Source of the DNA: Pseudomonas sp. 14P_8.1_Bac3
GTDB taxonomy: Bacteria; Pseudomonadota; Gammaproteobacteria; Pseudomonadales; Pseudomonadaceae
Assembly (NCBI RefSeq): GCF_025466085.1
Contig: NZ_JANLOD010000061.1
Span: 49,129 to 113,128 of the forward strand
Direction: 5' to 3'
Length of the DNA stretch: 64,000 nt
The translations under genes and the position numbers were made by a program. Positions 42,313-51,137 of this stretch are shown piece after piece (the first letter of the stretch is position 1; the number at the start of each line of letters is the position of its first letter). The notes under the pieces are model-generated. The model did no database searches, was not told where the DNA came from, and worked only from the letters and a program-made list of their open reading frames with translations.

Positions 42313-42597
42313 ATGTACCGCTCCACTACCGCATCACTTCGATCATCGCCAGCCCCGGTCAACTTCGAGCACCACGAAAACCCGCAACCCCAGACGATCA
42401 CCCTGACGGCCAGGGAAAAGGAAGTCTTGCAGTGGGGTGTGGCAGGCAAGTCGTCCTGGGAAATTGCCAAGATCTGCGAATGCAGCGAGGCAGGTGTGAA
42501 TTACCACTTTTGCAATATCCGCCGCAAATTCGGCGTGAGATCGCGCTGGGCCGCCATGGCCAAGGCGCTGGAACAGGGCTTGATTCAATCCACTTGA
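42313..42597 (+). CDS. Stand-alone LasR-type LuxR DNA-binding domain (94 aa)
   Basis: A 94-residue protein made of about 30 unstructured residues and then a GerE-type four-helix HTH. The HTH is not generic: LTAREKEVLQWGVAGKSSW, CSEAGVNYHFCNIRRKFGV and SRWAAMAKALEQGLI follow the quorum-sensing LuxR consensus and read very like the C-terminal domain of LasR. The AHL-binding domain of about 160 residues is absent. In V. fischeri LuxR the isolated C-terminal domain activates without signal, so this protein may be constitutive or may compete with full regulators. The start at 42313 has GGGAG 9 nt upstream; an earlier ATG at 42298 lacks one. A lux-box-like promoter precedes it and a response regulator gene follows. 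Confidence 0.85.
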   Translation: MYRSTTASLRSSPAPVNFEHHENPQPQTITLTAREKEVLQWGVAGKSSWEIAKICECSEAGVNYHFCNIRRKFGVRSRWAAMAKALEQGLIQST

Positions 42598-42648
42598 ACC
42601 GGTCTTTGTTCAGCGGTCAGCGCGTCATTGACCCTGTCGAGACCCAAT

Positions 42649-43395
42649 ATGCCTGATGAACTAGCGCCTCATTCCCCACTGATTGATCTCTCCCGCGAAG
42701 ATGCCTGTGACGATACGCCCGTATCGCACAGGTACCGCCCAGGCCAAACACTGCGCATCATGCTGGCCGACGACCACCCCGTGGTCCTGAAGGGTGTCGA
42801 AATGGCCCTGCGCGCTTGTGGACCCGCGTTCTCTGTGGTCGCTTTGGCAACCAACGCCGACGAACTCGTGCGCCATCTGGCACGCACACCCTGCGACCTG
42901 CTGATCAGCGACTACTCAATGCCCTGCGGCAAGTTTCCCGACGGCCTGGCCTTGATGGGCTACCTGAAACGGCATTTCACCCACATTCCCCTGATCGTCA
43001 TGACGATGTTGCGCAACCCGTCGATGCTGCAAGCGTTGCTCAACAAGGGCGTCAGCGGCTTGTTCGACAAGCGCAGTCCATTGAGCGAGCTTTTGCGCGC
43101 GGTCAACCGCGTGGCCAACGGTCAACAACACCTGTGCCCTTCGTTCGCCGGCATCATCGAGGCCCAAAGCCTGCCCTACTCCAGGTATGAAGCGCCCGCC
43201 GTGAACCTTTCGGAGCGGGAACTGGAAGTGGTGCGGCTGTTCGTCCAGGGTCTTTCCGGGAGACAGATCGCCGCGCAATTGAACCGCAGCGAAAAGACCA
43301 TCAGCCGGCAGAAGCGCACCGCCATGGACAAGTTGGGGCTTGTTCACGACGGTGGTTTGGTGGAGTTCGCGCGGTTGAGTGGGTTACAGGACTGA
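42649..43395 (+). CDS. NarL/RcsB-type response regulator without adjacent kinase
   Basis: A 248-residue response regulator with a 35-residue N-terminal extension. The receiver (about 36-160) has MLADDHPVVLKG, the phospho-acceptor D88 in LLISDYSMP and the lysine in GLFDKRS. The GerE-type HTH (about 180-245) reads LSEREIEVV-like at its start (LSERELEVVRLFVQGLSGRQ) and has NRSEKTISRQKRTAMDKLG. It lies 51 bp after the mini-LuxR gene on the same strand, so the two are probably co-transcribed. No histidine kinase is near, so its partner is elsewhere. The start at 42649 is the first ATG; TTG 42628 is possible because no ribosome-binding site is clear. Confidence 0.87.
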   Translation: MPDELAPHSPLIDLSREDACDDTPVSHRYRPGQTLRIMLADDHPVVLKGVEMALRACGPAFSVVALATNADELVRHLARTPCDLLISDYSMPCGKFPDGLALMGYLKRHFTHIPLIVMTMLRNPSMLQALLNKGVSGLFDKRSPLSELLRAVNRVANGQQHLCPSFAGIIEAQSLPYSRYEAPAVNLSERELEVVRLFVQGLSGRQIAAQLNRSEKTISRQKRTAMDKLGLVHDGGLVEFARLSGLQD

Positions 43396-43412
43396 AGGTC
43401 GGCACCGGGAAA

Positions 43413-43443
43413 AAGCGAACCCACCGATGGGGTGGGTTCGCTT
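43413..43443. terminator. Bidirectional terminator between response regulator and rhs genes
   Basis: A 13-bp perfect stem, AAGCGAACCCACC with GGTGGGTTCGCTT, and a GATGG loop. Extra A residues lie on the left and a short pyrimidine run on the right. It is placed between the convergent gene ends. Confidence 0.7.
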
Positions 43444-43457
43444 CGATCAGTTATCAG

Positions 43458-46400
43458 TCAATTGTGTCGACCCGTATCACGGCGCAAATCGAGCGCACTT
43501 TTCTTGGCGGCACCATGGAATCGTCCGCGTCCGACGGTAGGGTCCAGGCCTCCCCGTGACAAGTAGTCATTCCTTATTATTGACGACATTTTTTCAAATT
43601 TTTCGAGTGAAACGGGTTGTGGGACCGGTTGTGGTTGCGGCACAGGCGCCGCCTTTTTATGCGTCTTTATCTGTGGTGCTGAAGGGTCAAGAGGCGGTTG
43701 GTTCCTCGGTGCAGATACCGCATTGGATCCCGACCGGGCGCTCGTCGGTGATGGCTTAGCTGAACTGCTGGTTGGCGCAAAGCTCACACTGCGCGATGCG
43801 GCCGACTGCGCGGTACGGGAAGGCATCGCCGCATTTGAAGTGGTCATGGTATATCTGGCGAGGACATCGCCAGGATCAAACGTAACGGTGGTGAGCCCCG
43901 GATTGAACGCTCCTGCGCTCGCACTCGCTCTCGCTCCTCTACCTACATCAGAGCTTTCCATGAGCACCGTCGCCAACAGACCAAGCTTGGAGAAATGCCC
44001 GGTATCGTCGATGAGTCCCACAGGGTCGCCCAAGCAATACATGTAGGGGTTAATTCCCCCCTTGCTGAACGGGCTCATGTTGTCGGCTACGTAACATCTC
44101 ATCAACGTTGGTGAGTAGGCCCGATATCCGCTCCCAAGAATGTACTGGCCAGCGTGCCCCTCACGGAGTTCACCGTTAAACCCAAGCGCACCCACGCCCC
44201 CCAAGGAGTACCCGTAAGGCGAGTAGCTCTGCTCCTGACGACTCCCCTCACTGGCCTCACACAGCACACTGCTCTTCTGGTCACTCGCCAGCAACAGGGA
44301 CTTTGGGTCGGCACCGGCCTGGAGCTCGGCGAGCGCAAGTCCGGCAGCGTGAACGAAGGTGCTGCTGTTCGCCCCTTGTTTCAGGGTGTGAATCTCTCCG
44401 CTCTGGTAAAAACGATGCTGGTCGCCGCTGCCGCCGTTCTCGCTGGATAGCGTGTCCAGCGGATCATAGCCATAGCTCCTGGAGGCTCCATCATCCCCCC
44501 CGCTGACACTGATCAAACGATCCAGGTCGTCGTAACACAGCTCGCGCCCTTCTTCATCACACTTCAGGTTCCCATTATCGTCGTACGGAAGCGTGAGCTC
44601 GCTCGGGTAGTCGTCATGGTCGTTGGTCACCGCCGTGAGCTGCGTTGGATCGGCCTGATTGTCGTAGCTGTACCGCGCCCGATTACGTCCATCGGCAAAA
44701 TAGGTGTCGCACACCTCGATATTACTCAGCTCATCGTAGATGAACCGCTGCATCTCTATGGCCTTGCCGTAGGGGTCGACGGGCTGCTGGGTGCCGCTGC
44801 ACTCGTAGAGTTCCAGATGCCCGCGGATATCGTACTCGTAGGTCTGATCGCGCAAAACAGTCGCACCTTCCTTCAGCGTGCTTCGGGTCAGGTTATCGAC
44901 TTCGTCGTAAGCCTGGCTCAACTCCTGGGTCAGCCCGCCGCCAAAGTCGAACACCCGCAGACTTTCACGACCATAGTCGTCATAGCTCAAGGTCGTTTTC
45001 AGCGTCTGCCCGCCATCGGAGGTCTCGATGCTCTCGATCTCGCCCTGGGGGTTGTAGCCAAACCGGGAGACGGTGGTACCCAGGCGTGTACTCAGCAGTT
45101 GTCCTGTGGCTTTGTTGTAGTCATACACCTGTTCCTGATTGAGCACGTCGACATACTTCAACAGACGTGCCTGACGGCTGTAGCCATAGTGCATCGTAAA
45201 TGTCTCGTCACCCTGCTTACGGGTTTCGGTCTTTATTTCCCCGGTGGTGAAGTAGTCGCGCGACAGCGTGATCCCGCTTTCTTCGCTGCTTTTCAGACGG
45301 GCGTTTTTTTCGTCGTAGTCGTAGGTCGCGGCAATGACCGTGGATGAGGTGGTGCGTTTCACCGGGTCCTCGCCCAATGCCGGCTCGTAGACGTAGTCGA
45401 CCTCGACCTTGGATGGCCGGATAACCTTGCACGGTTTCAACTCTGCTTGTTTAAAGTTGTAGCGGGTCACACGACCGCCCGTGATCGATTGGATCATGCG
45501 GTCGAGGCCGTCGAAGCTCTGCTGCCCCAACTCCTTCACATTGCCGTAGGCGTGTACGCCGATCCAGACAGGCAGATCTTCGCTGGAATGCAACGCATAT
45601 CGCCGCTCGACCTGTGCGTCGTCGGGCAGCACCGTCCTGAGCATCCGGTCAAATGGGTCGTACACGTAGGCCGTCTTGCGCAGAAGTGCATCGAACTCGT
45701 GCGCGGTGCGTCCCAGCCCATCGTAGTAGTAGAGGTGTTCACTGTACGGCTTGACCTCAGGGTCGGCAGGGTCGTCTGCTAGGTTGTACCGTCTGATGCT
45801 GTCGGGCTTGTCGAACAGGTTGTTGGTGGTGACGGTCTTGGCCCGCCCGGTGATCCATTGGGTGACCGTCTGTTTGATCGGATCGGTGACCTCGTGTTCT
45901 TCAACGCCATCGGGGCGTTTCAGGCTGCGCTGCTGGCCCCAGTTGTCGTACTGGTACTCGCTGACCAGCACCAGATCGTCGGACGGCGCGGCGCTGCGCC
46001 AGTCATATTCGGTTTCCTTGATCAATTGCCCCAGGCCGTCGTATTCGGCCAGGTAGGTGTCGCGAAATGCCTCGGCCGGAAGGCCGGTGAGGAAGTCCTT
46101 GTCCTGGCGCTGCTCCTGCACCACGCGGTTGACGCCGTCGAACAAGGTTTTGGTCTTGACGCCTTTGACGTCAGTGGTTTCCTGACTGGCCTGTTCGCCA
46201 GCGGCACGGGTCAGGAAATAGCTGTAACTGCGCGTCGCTTGATAATCGGTGTCAGGTGCCACGGTTTCGCTGGTGACCCGCAGCAGGGCGTCGTAGGCGG
46301 TGCGAATTTCCACGTCGTTGTCGTCGCGGGCCAGCAGCGGTTCGCCGTGCAGCAGCGAGTGCTCCTGGGTCACGACTTTTTCGGTGAAGGTGCCGGCAAC

Positions 46401-47591
46401 GCCGTGGTCGTAACCGGTGAGGGTTTCGACGGTTTGCAGAATGGTCTCACCGGCAAAAACGCTCGGCAGCTTTTTATAGGCATACCTGGTCGTCGTGGTC
46501 AGATCATTGAGCGTAATCGACTGCTCCGCGCGGCGGCCATGCAGCAGGGGGTTGGTCGGCGTATTCGAGGTGATATAGGCGGTGTGTTGCAACTCGGACG
46601 CCTGCGTGCCGTCGACCTCATACAGCGTCTCATCGGTCATCACCAGCCACTGGCCGGTCGGCGCGGCGTTGTCCTGGACCGGGTCCATCAAGGCGTATTT
46701 GTGACGAGTGCTCAACTGCGGGGCACCGGTTTCGCGGTTGGTGGCGGGGGTCACGGTTTTACTGCGCAGACTGCGCACGAACCCCTGCGGGTCTTTCGGG
46801 CATTCACCGACGATACCGGCGACCGGGAAATATTCGTATTCCTCCGATACACCATTGGCCTCTATCTGCCTGGTCAGGTTGCCATGGGAGTCGTACGTGG
46901 TGGTCACGGTTTGCGTGCGTGACGGGCCGTCCTTGAGTCCCCAGCGGGTGCGGACCTCTTTGGGCAGTTGACACTGGGCAGGCTGATTGGCGAACGGCAG
47001 GTCGAGATTGTCATCGGCGTAGTAGAGGGTGAAGACCTGCTGCACGTTGTCACCCTGGATGGTTTTCTCTTCGGTGAGCAGATGAAAACGGTTGAACGTG
47101 CGTTCGATGCGACGCACCTCCACGCCGCCGTCATAGTGCCGTTCCGTGGTGGCGTACTGATAACGGGTTGTGACCTGGAAAAGGTTGTCCAGCCCGTTGT
47201 CGTCCCATTTGATCGTCGGGTCGTTGTTGCCCAGAAAATTGTTGCTTCCAGGCAGCTCGGTGGTCTCGTATTCGTAATGCACCTCGATCGGCGCTTGCCT
47301 GAAGCCCGGCTCGATGATGTGCTTCCATACCCTGGGCAATGGCGGATGAACGAAGCCTGGATAGGCATGGCCAGTACCCGCATATTCAAGGGTTTCGTGA
47401 CCGCCCACGGGGGTCTTGACATCGATCAGGCACAGCAGGCCATTCTGGGTCTTGTAGGTGAGGCGCCAGGAGGCCAACTCCTCGGTCGGCAGGATCACTT
47501 CATAGACTTCTTCACCTGCCCCTTCGGGTACGCCACGGATAACTGTAGGAGCGAGCATGCTCGCGAAAAACCTGAGTGCCCCGCGGGCCAT
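43458..47591 (-). CDS. RHS-repeat protein, N-terminally truncated, with polymorphic-toxin-style tail
   Basis: A 1377-residue RHS/YD-repeat protein. Many YD motifs (YDYDEKNARL, YDYNKATGQL, YEYDIRGHL) build the RHS shell; the core ends with YSPYGYSLGG, GYRAYSPTLMRCYVADNMSPF and DPVGLIDDTGH at about residue 1187. After it comes a 180-residue variable tail, Ser/Ala/Pro-rich in the middle, where such proteins usually carry a toxin; I do not recognise an activity. Related Pseudomonas proteins have 300-400 more residues before the VILPTEE segment. Here the first 15-20 codons are read from a REPIN and there is no ribosome-binding site at 47591, so the gene seems to have lost its 5' end and may be a pseudogene. 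Confidence 0.75.
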   Translation of the reverse strand: MARGALRFFASMLAPTVIRGVPEGAGEEVYEVILPTEELASWRLTYKTQNGLLCLIDVKTPVGGHETLEYAGTGHAYPGFVHPPLPRVWKHIIEPGFRQAPIEVHYEYETTELPGSNNFLGNNDPTIKWDDNGLDNLFQVTTRYQYATTERHYDGGVEVRRIERTFNRFHLLTEEKTIQGDNVQQVFTLYYADDNLDLPFANQPAQCQLPKEVRTRWGLKDGPSRTQTVTTTYDSHGNLTRQIEANGVSEEYEYFPVAGIVGECPKDPQGFVRSLRSKTVTPATNRETGAPQLSTRHKYALMDPVQDNAAPTGQWLVMTDETLYEVDGTQASELQHTAYITSNTPTNPLLHGRRAEQSITLNDLTTTTRYAYKKLPSVFAGETILQTVETLTGYDHGVAGTFTEKVVTQEHSLLHGEPLLARDDNDVEIRTAYDALLRVTSETVAPDTDYQATRSYSYFLTRAAGEQASQETTDVKGVKTKTLFDGVNRVVQEQRQDKDFLTGLPAEAFRDTYLAEYDGLGQLIKETEYDWRSAAPSDDLVLVSEYQYDNWGQQRSLKRPDGVEEHEVTDPIKQTVTQWITGRAKTVTTNNLFDKPDSIRRYNLADDPADPEVKPYSEHLYYYDGLGRTAHEFDALLRKTAYVYDPFDRMLRTVLPDDAQVERRYALHSSEDLPVWIGVHAYGNVKELGQQSFDGLDRMIQSITGGRVTRYNFKQAELKPCKVIRPSKVEVDYVYEPALGEDPVKRTTSSTVIAATYDYDEKNARLKSSEESGITLSRDYFTTGEIKTETRKQGDETFTMHYGYSRQARLLKYVDVLNQEQVYDYNKATGQLLSTRLGTTVSRFGYNPQGEIESIETSDGGQTLKTTLSYDDYGRESLRVFDFGGGLTQELSQAYDEVDNLTRSTLKEGATVLRDQTYEYDIRGHLELYECSGTQQPVDPYGKAIEMQRFIYDELSNIEVCDTYFADGRNRARYSYDNQADPTQLTAVTNDHDDYPSELTLPYDDNGNLKCDEEGRELCYDDLDRLISVSGGDDGASRSYGYDPLDTLSSENGGSGDQHRFYQSGEIHTLKQGANSSTFVHAAGLALAELQAGADPKSLLLASDQKSSVLCEASEGSRQEQSYSPYGYSLGGVGALGFNGELREGHAGQYILGSGYRAYSPTLMRCYVADNMSPFSKGGINPYMYCLGDPVGLIDDTGHFSKLGLLATVLMESSDVGRGARASASAGAFNPGLTTVTFDPGDVLARYTMTTSNAAMPSRTAQSAASRSVSFAPTSSSAKPSPTSARSGSNAVSAPRNQPPLDPSAPQIKTHKKAAPVPQPQPVPQPVSLEKFEKMSSIIRNDYLSRGGLDPTVGRGRFHGAAKKSALDLRRDTGRHN

Positions 47592-47660
47592 CAGGTTTCA
47601 CGCGTTATCATTCACGCCCATCGCGATCAAGGACCAGGCGTCCCCCTCGCTCCTGCAAGG
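47544..47660. repeat. REPIN at the rhs truncation point
   Basis: The left arm is TGTAGGAGCGAGCATGCTCGC; the right arm, CCCCTCGCTCCTGCA, is partly decayed. The centre again has GTTATCATTCACGCCCATCGC. It covers the apparent 5' end of the rhs frame. Confidence 0.75.
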
Positions 47661-47669
47661 GGTCGGTGA

Positions 47670-49295
47670 TCAAACGACGAACCGAGCCACCATCGCGTTC
47701 AGATCCACCGCCAGGCGCGACAGCTCATGGGTCGCCGCGCTGGTCTGGTTAGCACCGGCCGCCGATTGAGTGGCCAGGTCACGAATGTTCACCAGGTTGC
47801 GGTCCACTTCGCGGGACACTTGCGCCTGCTCCTCCGACGCACTGGCGATCACCAGGTTGCGTTCGTTGATCAGATGGATCGACTGAGTGATCTGCTCCAG
47901 CGCCACCCCCGCCGCTCGGGCCATTTCCAGGGTGCTTTGGGTGCGCTGATTGCTCTGCTGCATCGACGACACCGCCTCGCCCGTACCGTTCTGAATCCCG
48001 GCGACCATCTTCTCGATTTCCTGGGTCGACTGCGCCGTACGATGGGCCAGCGCGCGAACCTCGTCCGCCACCACCGCAAAACCGCGCCCGGCTTCACCGG
48101 CACGGGCCGCTTCGATCGCGGCGTTCAGCGCCAGCAGATTAGTCTGCTCGGCGATGGCGCGGATCACGTCCAGCACCTTGCCGATATCGCGGCCCTGCGC
48201 CGCCAGACCTTCGATCATCACCGAGGTGTTTTGCACGTCGTGGGTCATGGTCTGGATCGCATCGACGGTTTCCACCACGCGGTCGCGGCCTTCGCGAGCG
48301 GCTTGGGTCGATTGGTTCGAAGCCTCGGAAGTCGACACCGCGTTGCGCGCTACTTCTTCCACCGCTGCGGTCATCTCGTTGACCGCCGTCGCGGCTTGTT
48401 CGATTTCGTTGTTTTGTTGTTGCAGCCCGCGGGACGCTTCTTCGGTCACGGTGCTGAGTTCTTCGGCGGCGGCGCCCAGTTGCGTGGCGGACCCGGCAAT
48501 CTGCTCGATGGTTTTGCGCAGGTTGGCTTGCATGGTGGACAAGGCACCGAGCAAGCGCGCCGGTTCGTCCTTGCCGTCGATGTCGATGGTTTTCGTCAGG
48601 TTGCCGCTGGCGATGGTTTCCGCCGCCAGCACCGCACGGCTCAACGGCGTAACGATGCTGCGGGTCAACAGCCAGGCCAGCAGCACCGTCATCAATGCAG
48701 CCACCACCGACACCACGATGATGCCGTTCACGGCGGTGCTGTAGTTGTTTTCGGCGACCACCCCGGCGGCTTTGGCGCCGTCCGTGTTGTACTGCACCAG
48801 GCGATTGAGCTGCTCGCCCATCAGGTCGGTGCCGTCCTTGATCCGCGTATTGATGAGGTTGCGCATCTCGTCAACTTTGTTCTGGCGCGACAGGTCCATC
48901 ATTTCGCGCTGGGCTTGCATGTAGGTGTCCAGGGTCGCGCTGAACGACTTGTACAGCGCCGCTTCGTCCGGGCCTGCCGGCAGATCGGCGTAAGCGGCCT
49001 GGGCCTTGCGTGCCTTGTCGGTAAGCACGCCGAGACGGGTTTCGGCTTCCTGCAAACTGGCCGGCTCGCGGTTGACCAGGATGCGGAACGACAGGATGCG
49101 CATGCGCAGGATGTTTTCGGTGACATTGCCCAGGAAGGTGACGCTCGGCAGTTGGGTGCTGCCCATGTCGATCGAGGACTGGCGGATGATCGACATGCGG
49201 TTGACCGCAAACACGCCCAGCACGATCACCAGCAAGGCAATGAAGGCGAAACCCAGGAAGGCTCGAGGCGCGATGTTCAGATTACGCAGGGACAT
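47670..49295 (-). CDS. Methyl-accepting chemotaxis protein (4HB sensor)
   Basis: A 541-residue chemoreceptor. Membrane helices at about residues 12-32 and 190-210 bound a 155-residue periplasmic four-helix-bundle sensor. A HAMP domain follows (about 212-265), then the cytoplasmic signalling coiled coil with the conserved hairpin tip VIRAIAEQTNLLALNAAIEAARAGEAGRGFAVVADEVR. The usual methylation helices lie on both sides of the tip. No C-terminal CheR-binding pentapeptide is seen. The ligand is unknown. It stands alone, downstream of glycerate kinase with 327 bp between. Confidence 0.93.
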   Translation of the reverse strand: MSLRNLNIAPRAFLGFAFIALLVIVLGVFAVNRMSIIRQSSIDMGSTQLPSVTFLGNVTENILRMRILSFRILVNREPASLQEAETRLGVLTDKARKAQAAYADLPAGPDEAALYKSFSATLDTYMQAQREMMDLSRQNKVDEMRNLINTRIKDGTDLMGEQLNRLVQYNTDGAKAAGVVAENNYSTAVNGIIVVSVVAALMTVLLAWLLTRSIVTPLSRAVLAAETIASGNLTKTIDIDGKDEPARLLGALSTMQANLRKTIEQIAGSATQLGAAAEELSTVTEEASRGLQQQNNEIEQAATAVNEMTAAVEEVARNAVSTSEASNQSTQAAREGRDRVVETVDAIQTMTHDVQNTSVMIEGLAAQGRDIGKVLDVIRAIAEQTNLLALNAAIEAARAGEAGRGFAVVADEVRALAHRTAQSTQEIEKMVAGIQNGTGEAVSSMQQSNQRTQSTLEMARAAGVALEQITQSIHLINERNLVIASASEEQAQVSREVDRNLVNIRDLATQSAAGANQTSAATHELSRLAVDLNAMVARFVV

Positions 49296-49622
49296 AGGAC
49301 GATACTCGGGTGAATGAGGCTTCGAGCGTCCATGCCGTAATCACTGGCGGGCGGGCATCGGGGCGCGCCGTTCAGGCAGGCGGCACTGTTGTGACAGGTC
49401 TGTGCTCGCCTGTTATCTGTATCGGCGGGCTTGAGGTTTCTTGCAGGGATTTGCGAAATATATTTCAAGAGGTTACGAGTGTTTCACCCATGAAACACTC
49501 TGCGAATCGCCCCGCCTCCTGTAGGAGCGAGCCTGCTCGCGATGGACGCATGGACGCTGCGGTGATTCAGACACCCGCGTCATCGTTGACGTTCATCGCG
49601 AGCGTGCTCGCTCCTACAGGGT
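49296..49622. other. 327-bp intergenic region with REPIN
   Basis: The gap between the chemoreceptor and glycerate kinase genes contains an AT-rich stretch near 49440-49500 that may carry the chemoreceptor promoter, and a REPIN. I see no coding frame with a ribosome-binding site. Confidence 0.5.
49519..49620. repeat. REPIN (GTAGGAGCGAGC type)
   Basis: Arms TGTAGGAGCGAGCCTGCTCGC and GCGAGCGTGCTCGCTCCTACA pair with one mismatch, around the core CGTCATCGTTGACGTTCATC. It begins just past the glycerate kinase stop. Confidence 0.85.
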
Positions 49623-50765
49623 TCAGGGTTTGTTGGCAGCCAAGCGCCAGACCCGCGCAATATCGCCGGCGCGTTCCCTCAATAGTACCGGCGCTTCTGC
49701 GCAGGCCTGCTCCAGGGTCATCGGCCCGCCCGTCAGAGAAAATGCGGCATCAATGCCGTGTTGGTACAGGTCCTGATAGTCCTCGCCCAGCGTACCGGCA
49801 ATGACGATGACCGGCACACCGTATTGCCGGGCGATGCGCGCGACGCCGAACGGCGTTTTACCGCGTAGGGTCTGTGCGTCGAAACGGCCTTCACCGGTGA
49901 TCACCAGATCAGCGCCCTCCACCAGTTCGGCCAGGCCAACCAGCTCCGCGACCACCTCGACCCCGGCCGTGAACTGCGCGTTGAGAAACGCTTTGGCGGC
50001 AAACCCCAGACCGCCGGCGGCACCGCTGCCCGGTTCGTCGCGTACGTCCTTGTTCAGTACCTTCGCGCAGTGATCGGCAAAGTGCCCGAGGGCGCGGTCG
50101 AGTTGTCCGACCTGCTGCGCCGATGCGCCTTTCTGCGGGCCGAAAATCGCTGAGGCGCCATGGGGACCGCACAGAGGGTTATCGACGTCGGCGGCGATGT
50201 CGAAGCGCACCTTTGCCAGGCGCGGGTCGAGGTCACTCAGGTCGATACGGGCCAGTTGCGCCAGCGCCAATCCGCCCGGCGGGAGCGTTTCCCCCTGCTT
50301 ATCCAATAGCCTCGCGCCCAGCGCCTGCATCGCCCCTGCGCCGCCATCATTGGTGGCGCTGCCGCCTATCGCCAGGATCACCCGTTGCGCCCCGGCATCG
50401 AGCGCCTCGCGGATCAGCTCGCCGGTGCCGTAGGTGCTGCTGATGCACGCGTCGCGCTGTCCCGGCGGCACCAGTTGCAGGCCGCTGGCTTCAGCCATTT
50501 CGATGATCGCCGTATGGCTCTGGGGCAGCCAGCCCCACGCGGCAGGCACCTGCGTGCCCAGCGGGCCCCGAACGTTAATTCGATGCAGCTCGCTTTCGCA
50601 GGCGGCCAGAATGGCATCGACCGTCCCTTCCCCACCGTCGGCCATCGGGCATTTGATCAGTTGCGCATCGGGCCAGACCTCTCTCAGCCCGAGCCCGATG
50701 GCATCAGCCACCCCCTGGGCACTCAGGCTGTCCTTGAACGAATCGGGGGCGATGACGATCTTCAT
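49623..50765 (-). CDS. Glycerate kinase (GarK/GlxK family)
   Basis: A 380-residue type-I glycerate kinase that phosphorylates D-glycerate to 2-phosphoglycerate, linking glycerate and tartronate-semialdehyde breakdown to glycolysis. The N-terminal MKIVIAPDSFKDSLSA and CPMADGGEGTVDAI are family signatures; further motifs are ILAIGGSATNDGGAGAMQALG and LVITGEGRFDAQTLRGKTPFGVA. Its length is standard. GGAG lies upstream of the ATG. It is not next to a tartronate semialdehyde reductase or glyoxylate carboligase gene here. Confidence 0.93.
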   Translation of the reverse strand: MKIVIAPDSFKDSLSAQGVADAIGLGLREVWPDAQLIKCPMADGGEGTVDAILAACESELHRINVRGPLGTQVPAAWGWLPQSHTAIIEMAEASGLQLVPPGQRDACISSTYGTGELIREALDAGAQRVILAIGGSATNDGGAGAMQALGARLLDKQGETLPPGGLALAQLARIDLSDLDPRLAKVRFDIAADVDNPLCGPHGASAIFGPQKGASAQQVGQLDRALGHFADHCAKVLNKDVRDEPGSGAAGGLGFAAKAFLNAQFTAGVEVVAELVGLAELVEGADLVITGEGRFDAQTLRGKTPFGVARIARQYGVPVIVIAGTLGEDYQDLYQHGIDAAFSLTGGPMTLEQACAEAPVLLRERAGDIARVWRLAANKP

Positions 50766-51137
50766 GCGAATTCTCCTGTTCCAATGCCTGCATCCTGCCA
50801 GCAGCCCCCGACAATAACGCCGGTCCGCTGCACAAGTGGTAATGGGGATTATTGTTCATTTCTACAAAACCGGGTGGACAGCCGGGATTGGTATCGAACC
50901 GTCGCACCGCCGCTCCCACAGCGGTTGGGGAGCATCGCACTTACCTGTGTTCCACCGCTGAACAGGGTGGGAGCCACTAACTGTGGCAATGGAGCACTTG
51001 AAAAAAGCCGAAACCATTAATCAAAACATACCCACTACTTATTCTTGCGAGGCTTCACCGCACTCTTTACTTTGCGAACTACAGGCGTGCTTAACAACTA
51101 AGCGAATACGCAATATCAACAAAACCAAGGATTGGTT
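50766..51137. other. 372-bp intergenic region without gene
   Basis: A divergent promoter region. The right 150 bp are clearly AT-rich (near AACATACCCACTACTTATTC), which fits the more AT-rich protease gene that follows. No coding frame with a ribosome-binding site, RNA gene or repeat was seen. Confidence 0.5.

Noticed and set aside
42155..42406. 83-codon frame overlapping the mini-LuxR start
   Set aside because: Different frame, Arg/Pro-rich, no homology and no ribosome-binding site.
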